This document shows, one piece after another, positions 53,177 to 62,517 of a DNA stretch of 64,000 bases. The notes beneath the pieces are model-generated. The model worked only from the letters and a program-made list of their open reading frames with translations. It did not search any database and was not told the DNA's origin. The DNA comes from Breoghania sp. (lineage in GTDB: Bacteria; Pseudomonadota; Alphaproteobacteria; Rhizobiales; Stappiaceae). Numbering within the stretch: the stretch's first letter is position 1; each line of letters opens with the position of its first letter. The stretch covers positions 186,001 to 250,000 of the forward strand of contig NZ_JASJAV010000003.1 in the NCBI RefSeq assembly GCF_030066895.1, read 5' to 3'. The translations under genes were made by a program, and so were the position numbers.

Positions 53177-53645
53177 ATGCAAGACGCAGTGAAACTCGTT
53201 TGCACGGCCTGAGGACAAACCAACCGGGTTCTGTTCGCTAAGTTGTCCGCAGGGCCGAAATGCGGGGCCTGAGGGGCCGAGCTGGCGCGCGCCGGGGTGA
53301 GCGAACTCGATGCGCGCATTCACGACAAGGCAATGCGCACGGATGAAGTGCCGCTGATCGTCGACTATTGAGCCCCGTGGTGCGGGCCTTGCCGGATGAT
53401 GGTGCCGGAATTCGCCAAGGCGGCTGAGGCCGTCGGTCCGGTTCGCCAAGATCAATACGAAAGACTTCCCCGCGGTTTCCCAACGGCTCAACATTCGCGG
53501 CATTCCGCTTCTGATCCTGTGGCATCGCGGTCGGGAAGTGGCCCGTTTGACCGGTGCTCGACCGGTTTCCGACATCATTGCGTTCGTTCACCAGAACGTG
53601 CGGTTGAGCGGTTCGGATGCCGCGGGTAGCGCCCGGGCGGGATAA
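53177..53645 (+). pseudogene. trxC: Thioredoxin 2-like (TrxC) gene with three in-frame TGA codons
   Basis: Zinc-ribbon thioredoxin of the TrxC type. The expected N-terminal zinc site C-x2-C ... C-x2-C reads VCTA-TGA (53210-53212) and KCGA-TGA (53270-53272): the second cysteine of each pair is a stop. The Trp before the active site is also TGA (53369-53371), giving IVDY-TGA-APWCGPCR. Beyond this a 5-base loss near 53440 shifts the frame before AKINTKDFPAVSQRLNIRGIPLLILWHRG. The remaining sequence fits TrxC well. Position-specific TGAs exclude a normal product. Confidence 0.8.
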
Positions 53646-53827
53646 GCTCCGTCATTGTACCGCGTCTGCTTTCGTGCGGCACCATGCCGACTTACCGAAA
53701 GCCCCGGAAGCCCGCAAAAATCATGCGTATTGGACTGATCGAGGTCCGTGAGCGGGAATGCCCGTATTGGGAACGGGTATTCCGTCTCCGGCCTGTCGCA
53801 TGTTGAAGACAAGGACACATTCCGGCC

Positions 53828-54535
53828 ATGGCGCAAGCATCAGGGTCGCTACACCGGAGCGCCGATGATGAACCGGTTCTCCCGGTTAAAAAACTTTCCC
53901 TTCGAGACCGGGCCTACGAGCTGATCAAGGCGAAGATCATTTCGTGCGAATTGCAGCCTGGCGCGGCGGTAACCGTCACGGATCTCGCAACCGCACTCGG
54001 GATCGGTCGCACGCCGGTCATTCAGGTGGTCGACCGCTTGATGGTCGACGATCTGTTGCAGGTCATGCCGCGCAAGGGCGTGGTGGTGAGCCCGATCCTG
54101 CTCAATGACCTGATGATCATCGAAATGCGGCTCATCAATGAAGGGCGCGCAGCGCGCTGGGCGGCGGAGCGGATCACCGACGATCAACTCGCGGTCCTGC
54201 GGCGTAATCACGAGCTGATGGCCAAGGCCACCCGTGACCGGATGATGGAACATATCATTGCGCTCGATATCGAGTTCCACCGTCTGATATCGGCGGCGGC
54301 CGGAAATTCCATCATGTTGGAGTTTCTCGGCAATTTGCATGGCCGCTTGGTCCGGTTCTGGAGCCTTTCGCTCGGCGTGCCGGGGCAGAACCTGCGGGTT
54401 TGGGATCAGCATGCGGACATTCTGGGCGCACTCGGCGCGCATGACGCCGACCGGGCCGAAACCGCGGTGTGTTCCCATATCTCGGCTTTGCGGGAGAACC
54501 TCGTCACGCGGTTGGCGGAAAACGTGTTCATGTGA
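53828..54535 (+). CDS. GntR-family transcriptional regulator (FCD subfamily)
   Basis: 235-residue regulator with an N-terminal wHTH (SLRDRAYELIKAKIISCELQPGAAVTVTDLATALGIGRTPVIQVVDRLMVDDL, about residues 23-77) and a helical FCD ligand domain (IALDIEFHRLISAAAGNSIMLEFL) with the metal-coordinating Asp/His pattern. The neighbouring cytochrome gene is convergent, so the target is not obvious. Intact. Confidence 0.88.
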   Translation: MAQASGSLHRSADDEPVLPVKKLSLRDRAYELIKAKIISCELQPGAAVTVTDLATALGIGRTPVIQVVDRLMVDDLLQVMPRKGVVVSPILLNDLMIIEMRLINEGRAARWAAERITDDQLAVLRRNHELMAKATRDRMMEHIIALDIEFHRLISAAAGNSIMLEFLGNLHGRLVRFWSLSLGVPGQNLRVWDQHADILGALGAHDADRAETAVCSHISALRENLVTRLAENVFM

Positions 54536-54632
54536 GTGACGGGTGAGGGACGGGCATCTTTGCCCGCCCCGCATTTCTCATCAGCTTCAGGCGTCTTGCC
54601 GGAGGGGGGAGTGCCATCCGGTCAAACCGCGA

Positions 54633-55997
54633 TCAATGGGCCCGATCGGGGATGATCCAGGCGAAGTCGCTCAGCGTGACGCCCTTGAAGCAGTCGTCGC
54701 CCTTGCGGAGCACGGCCAGCAGATCCGGACAATTGGGATTGGAATATCCGGTCGTGCCGTCGGCAGGGCCCTTGCCGGAATTGCCAGGATAGCCGGCGCG
54801 CACATGACAGTTGCGACAACTCGTGCGGGTCGGGTGGATGACGCCTTCGATATAGGGGGTCACCGCCTTGGCGAGCCGACCTTGCGCATCCGGTTGGTAG
54901 ATGTCGGCCTCCGTCAGAAGATAATGCTGCCAGGGCTTTCGGCCTTCATATCCTTCGGCCGGTTGTCGGCATAGGGGCCCTTGTCGGGGGCGGCGGACCA
55001 CCACACGTTCTGCAACGTCCAGGTCGGAACCTCCTTGGTCATAATGTGCATCGCAACCGTGGCGACGTAATCGCCGGGGCCGAAGGGCTCATTGTAAAGC
55101 CAGTAACTTGCCGCGTTCAGTATTGCCTTGTCGGCATCGGAGAACATCTTCCAGTCCACCTCCGTCACCTTGTAGTGATAGAAGCGATCGAGATTGACTA
55201 CGTTGGGCCTTCTCGATCTTTGGTTTCATCGGCGTCTTGTCATTATTGAAAATGCCATGGAGATAGGTCACCTCGACCGTCTCTCCCTCCTGCTTGCCGG
55301 TGGGGTCGATGGCGACGACGGTGTCCCAGGTCTCGTAACCCACATAGCCGTCGAAACTGTCGGGGAAATTGTTGTTCCACCAGGGAAGCGGCGTCAGTCC
55401 GTTCGCCTTCACCGGCCAGTACATGTGCTTGGTGGAGACGTAGTGCGCCGGCAGGTCGATGTCCTGGCCGAGATCGTGCGCCTGCTTGAGCTTGCTCTTC
55501 AGATAGAGCTTGCCGTAGCGAATGGCCTTGAAGCCCTCCGGCGACAGGGATTCCGTCGGCACGATGGTATCGCCGTTGAAGACGAAGAATGTCCCGTTGT
55601 TGATCGTGGCATCCGCGCCCTGCTCCTTGGCCTGCGTAAGGCCGGCGACCGACGGCGTTATGCAAATGCGGATCGGCTTAGGGGCGGTCTTCCCGTCGCC
55701 CTCGAATGCCTGTGCGGTGGTCTCCCAACTCAACTAGATCGGCCAGGAATTCGGATCGGTGGCACCCAGCGGCTGCATCATTCCGGCAAAGAGCGACCAG
55801 GCGTGAGCGCGTGAGACGGTGACGTCGCCCTTCGCGATGCTGGTATCAAGCTCCTTGTTCTCCTGGAAATAGCCGAATTTTTCCGGGATTGGCATAAAAC
55901 CGGGACGGTCCTCCGCGTTGCTGCGATCTGCGGCAAGAACCGTCCCCGCCAGGATTACAGGAAGGGCCAAACTCAATTTGAAAAATATCTGTTTCAT
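54633..55997 (-). pseudogene. Periplasmic c-type cytochrome-like protein, disrupted
   Basis: Secreted protein of about 450 residues with a signal peptide (FFKLSLALPVILAGTVLA) and a single visible heme motif CRNCH near the C-terminus (RTSCRNCHVRAGYPG). Other conserved-looking parts are WNNNFPDSFDGYVGYETWDTVVAIDP and NAASYWLYNEPFGPGDYVATVAMHIM. A TAG at 55735-55737 interrupts NSWPI-LSWETT (probably Trp), and frameshifts are needed near 55200 and 54925. I recognise the general cytochrome c family but not a specific enzyme; no function is assigned. Confidence 0.65.
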
Positions 55998-56143
55998 GGA
56001 ATCCTCGTCTTTCTCGCGTGGCAACAATCAACGATGCACGCAAAAGAAATATTAAGATAAGCTCGGATTCCTACGGAATAAACTGTATATATTATTTAAT
56101 TATAGATTTATTCCCCTTCGTAATTTCGTTGCATCGTGAGCGG

Positions 56144-57188
56144 TCAGGCGATCTTTTCGACGGCCTGCGCAAAGATTTTCGCCACCTCGCGGATATCTGC
56201 TTCCCCAACATCCAGATGGGTCACGACGCGCAGGCGCGTGTCCGATTCCGCTCCGATGCAAACACCTTTCTCCGCAAGCGCCGCAACAAGGGGGGCGGAA
56301 GTGAGGGGGCGCCGAGCTCCAGGAAGAGAATGTTCGTCGTCACCTCGCGCGGATAGACGTTGACATGCGGCACGCCGTCGACGAGTTCGGCGAAGAGTTT
56401 CGCGTTCGCGTGGTCCTCGGCAAGGCGTTCGACATTATAGTTTAGCGCAAAGAGATCTGTTGCGGCCAGCAGCCGGACTGGCGCAGCGCGCCGCCGAGAC
56501 GATGCTTCCATACCCAGGCGGCCTCGATGAAATCCCTGAAGCCGGCGAGAACGGCACCGACCGGGCAGCCCAGCCCCTTGGAAAGATCGATCCAAGCGCT
56601 GTCGAAACCGGCCGTGAAATCCTTCGCCGGACGGCCGCTCGCAACGGCCGCGTTCAGCAGGTGGGCGTCGTCCATGTGCGTCGCGAGCCCGTTTTCATGG
56701 GCGGCTTTCGTGAGAGCCGACAGCGTTTCGACGGGCCAGACGAGGCCACCGCCGCGGTTGGTCGTCTGCTCCACGGAAACTGTGCTGGAGCGCAGGCTGC
56801 GCATGCGCGGACGACGAAGGGCGGCCACCATGTCGGCGGCTTCGAAAATGCCGGTCGGGGTCTCGATGGGGCGCATCTGGGCACCCGCAAGCGCGGCCGC
56901 GCCTACACCTTCGGAGGCGACCACGTGCGCATTGGCAGCGGCGACGATTTCGTCGCCAGAGCGGCAATGAACGAGAAACGATATCTGGTTGCACATGGTG
57001 CCCGAGGGCAGGAAAACGACGGCTTCCATGCCGAACAGGTCGGCCACCCGCTCATCGAGCGCGCAGGTTGTCGGGTCCTCGTTCTTCTGTTCGTCACCCA
57101 CGGGGGCCGATGTCATCTGCGCCAGCATGGCGGCGCTCGGGCGGGTGGTGGTAGCGGAGACGAGGTCGATCTCGATGACGGACGTCAT
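56144..57188 (-). pseudogene. ltaE: Low-specificity L-threonine aldolase, frameshifted
   Basis: PLP enzyme that cleaves threonine and allo-threonine to glycine and acetaldehyde. IEIDLVSATTTRPSAAMLAQMTSAPVGDE, VFLPSGTMCNQISFLVH, EQTTNRGGGLVWPVETL and SAWIDLSKGLGCPVGAVL (PLP lysine) define the family. Frames break near 56460 after VWKHRLGGALRQSG and again near 56310; the true C-terminus reads VVTHLDVGEADIREVAKIFAQAVEKIA to TGA 56144-56146. It is the last gene of the amino-acid ABC operon, 90 bases after aapP, suggesting that the operon imports a hydroxy-amino acid. Confidence 0.85.
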
Positions 57189-57278
57189 GATGCTTTCCTG
57201 ATCATGTGCGGAGCGGATCGTTGGGGCGATCCGTGCGAAAGGGGATGAAACGAGCGGGCGGCAGGCGCGGAAAATCGA

Positions 57279-58039
57279 TTATCCCGGGTTGGAAATCTTG
57301 CCAAGGAAATCGCGGGCGCGGTCCGTGGTCGGATGAAGGAAAAAGTCTTCCGGCGGAGCCGCTTCGACGATTTCGCCCTGATCCATGAAGACGACTAGAT
57401 TGGCAACCCGGCGGGCAAAGTCCATCTCGTGCGTGACCACGATCATCGACTGCCCCGCATGGGCCAGTTCTTCCATGACTTCCAGCACTTCCTGGATCAT
57501 TTCCGGATCGAGCGCCGAGGTGGGCTCGTCGAAAAGCATGACCTCCGGGTCCAGCATCAACGAGCGGGCAATGGCCACGCGCTGGCGCTGTCGCCAGAGA
57601 TCTGACCGGGAAACTTTGCCACCTGATCGGCAAGCCGCACGCGGTCGAGAAGCTCGCGGGCGCGCTCGACCGCCTTCATCTCCGGTTTGCCACGCGCATA
57701 GATCGGACCCATCGTCAGGTTGTCGAGAACGCTGAGATGCGGGAACAGGTTGAAGTGCTGGAACACCATGCCGGTGTGATTGCGGATCTGGGCAAGCGAG
57801 GCCTGCTTTCCGTCCATCTCGGTGCCGCAAACGGTCAACTTTCCGCGCTGAAACCGTTCCAGCCCGTTCACGCAGCGGATCAGGGTCTACTTTCCCGATC
57901 CGGATGGTCCGCACAGGACGATCCTCTCGCCCTCACCGAGCCCGAAGGAGATGTCGCGCAGGACGTGGTGGTCGCCGTACCACTTGTTGACCTTGTCGAG
58001 TTCGACGATGAGATTTGCTGTTTTTTCGGAGTCTGTCAT
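57279..58039 (-). pseudogene. Polar amino-acid ABC transporter ATPase (AapP/GlnQ-like), disrupted
   Basis: ATP-binding subunit of the operon's amino-acid importer. Start ATG 58039. Walker A reads GPSGSGK-TLIRCVNGLE with a TAG at 57887-57889 where the family has Ser (GKST). MVFQHFNLFPHLSVLDNLT is the Q loop. The signature FPGQISGD is followed by a frameshift near 57592 and then QRQRVAIARSLMLDPEVMLFDEPTSALDPEM (Walker B and D loop). The C-terminal part is normal. Its start overlaps the permease stop by 4 bases. Confidence 0.88.
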
Positions 58040-59117
58040 TGTTCCGCCCTCCGGACGCGCCATGCGTGGTTGCGCTCAAGCGAACGGCCGTAAAGCGACA
58101 GTCCGGAACAGATGAGGAAATAGAGTAGGAAGACGAAGAGATAGCCTTCCAGCCCGTAGCGCACCCAGGCGGTATCATCGAGCGCGACCTTGGTGGCGCC
58201 GAGAACGTCAAACAGGTCCAGGATTGCGAAATAGGTGGTGTTCTTGAAGGCGCGGATGATGTCGTTGAAGGAGCCGCCGGGACCGCGATGGCGATCGTCT
58301 GTGGCAGGACGATCTTGCGCATCCTGAGCCAGTAGCTCATGCCGAGCGCCTGGGCCGCTTCCTCCTACCCATCTTCCACGGCTTGCAGACCGCCCCGAAT
58401 GACTTCCGCCGCATGGGCTGCGAAGAACACGATCATGCCGATTTCGGCGCGGATCAGCTTGTCGAAATTGAGCGAGGGCGGCAGGAAGAGCGGCAGGATC
58501 AGGGTGCCGAAGAAGAGCACGACCAGAAGCGGAATGCCGCGCACGTCTTCGATCGCGGCCACGGAGACGAAGCGCACGACGGGAAAGGTCGAGCGCCGCC
58601 CGAGCGCCAGCAGCACCGCCAAAGGCAGGCCGCCCCAGGCATCGGTACCCATGTAGGACAGGCCGAAGATCCCGCCGCGCATCAACACCAATGTGGCGAC
58701 GAAGATGACGAGCCAGCCGACGAGGTGAAGGCACAGGGAGAAGAGGCGGAAGGCGGTCAGCACGGCCCACACGACCCAGATCGCAATGATCAGGGCGCTG
58801 CGCCATTGTTCCTCGTAAGGATAGGTGCCGAGCAGAATGACCCGGTATTTCTCCGCGATCACCGCCCAGCAGGCGCCGTCGGCGGTTCTGCAGGCCGCAG
58901 CCGTCGGATCGTACCAGACGGTGGAAAAGACACCCCACCGCAGGAAGGAATAGACCGCCCATGCGATTGCAAGCGTCAGCACGATTGTCAGGACGCTCGT
59001 GCCGAAGCTACCGAAATAGCGCGACTTTATCCGCGCAAAGCGGCCGAGCCCGTCGGGGGCCGGCTGGCGCGGCCGGCCGGTGCCAATCTCGGCGAAGGAA
59101 TCGATGGCGGTACTCAT
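58036..59117 (-). pseudogene. Amino-acid ABC transporter permease (AapM-like), disrupted
   Basis: Large HisM-type permease with an N-terminal TM pair and a periplasmic loop (WYDPTAAACRTADGACWAVI) typical of AapM/BztC. VRGIPLLVVLFFGTLILP belongs to the permease core. The EAA loop reads AVEDG-TAG-EEAAQALGMSYW, the stop (58365-58367) standing where the family usually has Gln. A frameshift near 58283 separates KIVLPQTIAIAVP from GGSFNDIIRAFKNTTYFAILDL. It overlaps aapP and the other permease by 4 bases each. Confidence 0.85.
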
Positions 59118-60303
59118 GACTTACGCCCCGGAATGGTGAAGTAGCGGTTGGCGGCATTCGACACCGCGCCGATCGCCACGGCGATGGCGAGGTAGACGGC
59201 GGCCATGATGCACAGCACCTCGATGGTGCGTCCACTATAGGTGAGCATCGTGTTGGAAATCGAGAACAGGTCCGGGTAGCCGATCGCGACGACGAGCGAG
59301 CTGTTCTTGAGCAGGCTTACATAATACTGGGCGGCGAGCGGCGGGATGATCACCCGAAGCGCCTGTGGGGCAACGACGCGGCGATAGATGTCGGCGCGCG
59401 AAAGCCCGATCGTGTTGGCGGCTTCGAACTGTCCGAAATCGACGCTGGAGATGCCGGCGCGCACGATCTCCGCGATATAGAAGGAGAGATCGAAGAAGAT
59501 CGCCAGGAATTCCGGCGAGAGGGTCACCCCGCCCTTGAAATTGAAGCCCTTGAGCTGGGGGATGGACCACGCGCTCGGCGCTCCGGCCGCAATCCAGACG
59601 GCGAGGGCGGAGCCGAGAATGAGGATGAGCTGGACGAGGCGCAGCGGCTTCCAGCGCAGGCCCGTGCGCCGACGGCGGCGCTCGTGAAGAACCGACAGGT
59701 CCCAGGCGACAACAAGGCTGACCACGGCGGCCAGCATCGCGTGGCCGAAGACCGAACCGTTCTGCTGGGCCGGCAGGGTCAGGCCTCGGTTCGAGGCGAA
59801 GATCAGGTCATCGAGAGACCAAGAATTGCGTGCCTTCGGTAGCAGGGTGAAGAAGCTGTACCAGAAGACGATCTGAACGAGCTGCGGCGTGTTGCGGAAG
59901 GCGAGACGTAGGCTTGCGCAAGCCCGCTGGCGAGCCCGTTGCGCGATAGCCGCGCCAGACCGACGAGGGTGCCGAGAATGGAGGCGGTGACGATCGAAAC
60001 GGCCGAGACCATCAGCGTGTTGCCGAAGCCGACGGCGAAGGCCTTCAAATAGGTCTCACCCGGATGGAAGATGAAGAAGGCTTCGCCGAGCGAGAACTGG
60101 GCCTGATCGAACAGGAAGCCGAGACCGAAGGTCATGCCGCGCGCGGCAAGCGCAGCGCGGGCATTCATGACCAGCCAGATGGCGATCGCGACCAGCACGA
60201 CGACGAGCGCCGCCTGCCAGAACACGGCCTGCGGCGAGACCCAACGGTGCAGCGGCGGAGGGAGGTCTCCCCCCACCGTCGCTTTTTTCTTGAAGATGGA
60301 CAT
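59114..60303 (-). pseudogene. Amino-acid ABC transporter permease (AapQ-like), frameshifted
   Basis: First permease of the operon. The N-terminal TM (AVFWQAALVVVLVAIAIWLVMN) and GFGNTLMVSAVSIVTASILGTLVGLARLS are intact. The frame shifts near 59905 after GLAQAYV, and the continuing frame reads RNTPQLVQIVFWYSFFTLLP, then FYIAEIVRAGISSVDFGQFEAANTIGLSRADIYRRVVAPQALRVIIPPL, which is the EAA loop with the ATPase-coupling motif. Its last 4 bases overlap aapM. Confidence 0.85.
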
Positions 60304-60325
60304 GTTGTTCCGTGTCAATCCGGGC

Positions 60326-61352
60326 TCATAGCGGCGGGGCGTAGATCATGCCGCCGTCGCTGTAATGCGCGTTCAGGCCACGCTCCAGCTTGAGAGCGGA
60401 GCCCTTGCCGACGTTGCGATCGAAGACTTCGCCCTAATTGCCGACCTGCTTGATGACCTGGTAGGCCCAGTCCGGCTTCAGGCCGAGGCCCTTGCCGCCG
60501 GAGGACTCCACGCCGAGCAGACGGCGAACGGTGGCGTCCTTGCTGTTGGCCTTCATCTCGTCGGCGTTCTTGGAGGTCACGCCGCTCTCTTCCGCCTGGA
60601 AGAGCGTGTAGACCGTCCACTGGACGATATCACGCCACTGGGCGTCGTCCTGGCGAACGAGCGGGCCTTCCGGATCCTTGCCGAAGCGCTGGGGTAGGAT
60701 GACGTAGTCGTCCGGGTTGTCGGTAACAGCCGCGCGGGTGGAGGACAGCGCGGAAGACGACTGCACCATGGCATTGCAGCGACCGCCAAAGAAGGCCGTG
60801 TTGACCTCCTTCTGGTCCTCGATCACCACAAGCTGAAGGTCGATGCTCTTCTTCTTCTGGATGTCGGAGACGACGCGCTCGGAGGTTGATCCGGGACGCA
60901 CGCACACGCTGGTGCCGTCCAGATCATCGACGCTCTTCACGCCCAGATCCTTGGCGACCATGAAAGCCTGGCCGTCGTAGAAGGTGGGGGCGATGAAATC
61001 GAGGCCGAGATCGGTGTCGCGCGACCGCGTCCACGTGGTGTTGGCCGTCGTCATGTCGACTTCGCCGATCTGCAGGGCAGTCAGGCGGGTCTGGTTGTTG
61101 GTCTTGAGGAACTGGACCTTGCTCGCGTCACCCAGAACGGCGGCTGCGACCGCGCGGCAAGTGTTGACGTCGAGGTCGTGCCAGTTACCCTCGCTGTCAA
61201 CGGAGGAGAAGCCGGGGCGACTGCCGTTGACTGCGCATTTGACGACGCCTGCTTGCTTTACGTTGTCGAGAGTGCCGGCAACGGCGGCGCTCCCGAAAAC
61301 GCCGAGGGAGACGGCGCCAACGAGCAAGGAACGCAAAACTAACGTTCTTCAT
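60326..61352 (-). pseudogene. Amino-acid ABC transporter substrate-binding protein (AapJ-like), disrupted
   Basis: Periplasmic solute-binding protein of about 340 residues. The ATG at 61352 overlaps the TGA of the upstream GntR gene. About 4 extra bases near 61343 put MKNV out of frame with the signal peptide LRSLLVGAVSLGVFGSAAVAG. The mature part is normal (GVVKCAVNGSRPGFSSVDSEGNWHDLDVNTCRAVAAAVLG). A TAG at 60434-60436 falls in QVGN-GEVFDRNVG, where the family has Tyr, and 35 codons follow in frame. Ligand type is not readable; AapJ relatives bind a broad set of polar amino acids. Confidence 0.87.
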
Positions 61353-62047
61353 TCGATGTTTTCCTTTGGCCTGGAGGTGGGGTTGGGGAGGTTTGGCGAG
61401 GAACGGTCGAGGTTCAGGCGGATCTGCAGGCCCCGGCGGAGATGGGCGCGCATGAGCGCTTCCGCGATCTCCGGTTCACGGTTCGAGATCGCCTCGAAGA
61501 GAGCGATGTGTTCGAGAAGGATTTCAGAGACCAGCTCGCGCGCGAAGTAGCGCGGGAGATTGAAGGCAAGCCGGAAGCGCATGCGCATGAAGCGCACCAT
61601 TTCCTCAAGCTGTGGATTGCCCGCGCTGTCGAACATCGCGTCGTGAAGCTCGGTGCCCACATCATTGATCTCTCGGGATGTGAAGGCGGACGGATCGCGA
61701 CCCATGACGCGCAGGCGCGTGCCACAATTCACCAGCGTGGGCGAAGGGTCGCGTTCGGTCGCGCGTCGTGCCGCGAGGCATTCCAGGGCTTCGCGCAGGT
61801 CATAGATCTCGCTGAGACCATCGGCAGTGATCGTGCGGATGAAAGTTCCGCGCGCCGGTTTCACCTCAACGACGCTTTCGCGCTCCAGCTTGCGAAGCGC
61901 TTCGCGCACCGGCATGCGGCCGATGTCGAGCTGCTGGGCGAGCTTGCGTTCGGACAGCGGTTCCGCCGGATCCACGGCGCCACCGAAGATCAATTCCACA
62001 ATGCGGGCGTAGGCCCGGTCACTCTCGAATTCGAATGCGTCTGCCAT
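61349..62047 (-). CDS. GntR/FCD regulator of the amino-acid uptake operon
   Basis: 232-residue FadR-type regulator: wHTH (AYARIVELIFGGAVDPAEPLSERKLAQQLDIGRMPVREALRKLERESVVEV, about 12-65) and an FCD domain (GTELHDAMFDSAGNPQLEEMVRFMRMRFRL, with later His ligands). It is the first gene of the operon, with its stop overlapping the binding-protein start (ATGA). A perfect TGGTATACCA-centred palindrome lies 17 bases upstream of its ATG, implying autoregulation. Intact although all five downstream genes are broken. Confidence 0.88.
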   Translation of the reverse strand: MADAFEFESDRAYARIVELIFGGAVDPAEPLSERKLAQQLDIGRMPVREALRKLERESVVEVKPARGTFIRTITADGLSEIYDLREALECLAARRATERDPSPTLVNCGTRLRVMGRDPSAFTSREINDVGTELHDAMFDSAGNPQLEEMVRFMRMRFRLAFNLPRYFARELVSEILLEHIALFEAISNREPEIAEALMRAHLRRGLQIRLNLDRSSPNLPNPTSRPKENIE

Positions 62048-62063
62048 GCCGACATACTGAACG

Positions 62064-62077
62064 ACTGGTATACCAGT
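62064..62077. promoter_or_regulatory. GntR/FCD operator palindrome
   Basis: ACTGGTATACCAGT is a perfect 14-bp palindrome 17 bases upstream of the regulator's ATG. The TGGTATACCA core matches the usual symmetry of FCD-type GntR operators. It probably controls the whole gntR-aapJQMP-ltaE operon by autorepression. Confidence 0.75.
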
Positions 62078-62412
62078 TACAAGTGGAGCTTCTACGCACC
62101 CCATTACGATTTCTGCGCCATCGGAACAAATGCGGTCTCAATTGGCCTTAACTCCGGGGAGAACGCCGGCGCACGTTGCTTCGATCTGCCGGCCCTGGAG
62201 ACTAGCGGGTGTGTGAAGGCGATATTATCGTTCGGCGAAGGAAATCAGTCGGTTGATCGCACGCTTCGCCCTAAGGGCATGCTTGCTTTGTGTGACTTGA
62301 ACCCGGTCGTCGGATCGGAGGCCGGATACCGGAAAACAGGGGCCGTCTGGTCTGAAAGGAGATTTCATTCCCCAGGGGTAGTTGGCTCGTCTTCGGCGAT
62401 GGTCGCGGGGTG

Positions 62413-62438
62413 CGTGCTCAATAAACGTGCTCAATAAA
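62413..62438. repeat. 13-bp perfect tandem duplication
   Basis: CGTGCTCAATAAA is present twice in succession (62413-62425 and 62426-62438) in non-coding sequence. Confidence 0.85.
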
Positions 62439-62465
62439 TAGGCCGGAAACCGGACGGAAGCGGGA

Positions 62466-62495
62466 CTACGGGACTCGGTTGGTCGAGCCCCGTAG
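62466..62495 (-). terminator. Hairpin downstream of pta, possible terminator
   Basis: CTACGGG-A-CTCG-GTTGGT-CGAG-C-CCCGTAG forms a stable stem of 7 plus 4 pairs about one mismatch, 22 bases beyond the pta stop. No clear T run follows in the direction of pta transcription, so termination is only possible. Confidence 0.4.
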
Positions 62496-62517
62496 CAAGG
62501 TCGGTCGGACGGTTGCC

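Larger units (their letters stand above)
62048..62517. other. Intergenic region between pta and the GntR operon, no gene seen
   Basis: About 470 bases without a convincing coding sequence in any frame. It holds the GntR operator at its left end, a 13-bp tandem duplication and a hairpin downstream of pta. The middle (62110-62400) may be a degraded gene remnant, but nothing recognisable survives. Confidence 0.5.

Noticed and set aside
54540-54590. GGGCA-TCTT-TGCCC hairpin after the GntR gene as a terminator.
   Set aside because: The stem is only 5-6 bp and no T run follows.
62225-62434. Possible small protein on the minus strand between pta and the GntR gene.
   Set aside because: No recognisable domain, no convincing ribosome-binding site, and it overlaps a tandem duplication; it looks like chance open frame in G/C-rich DNA.
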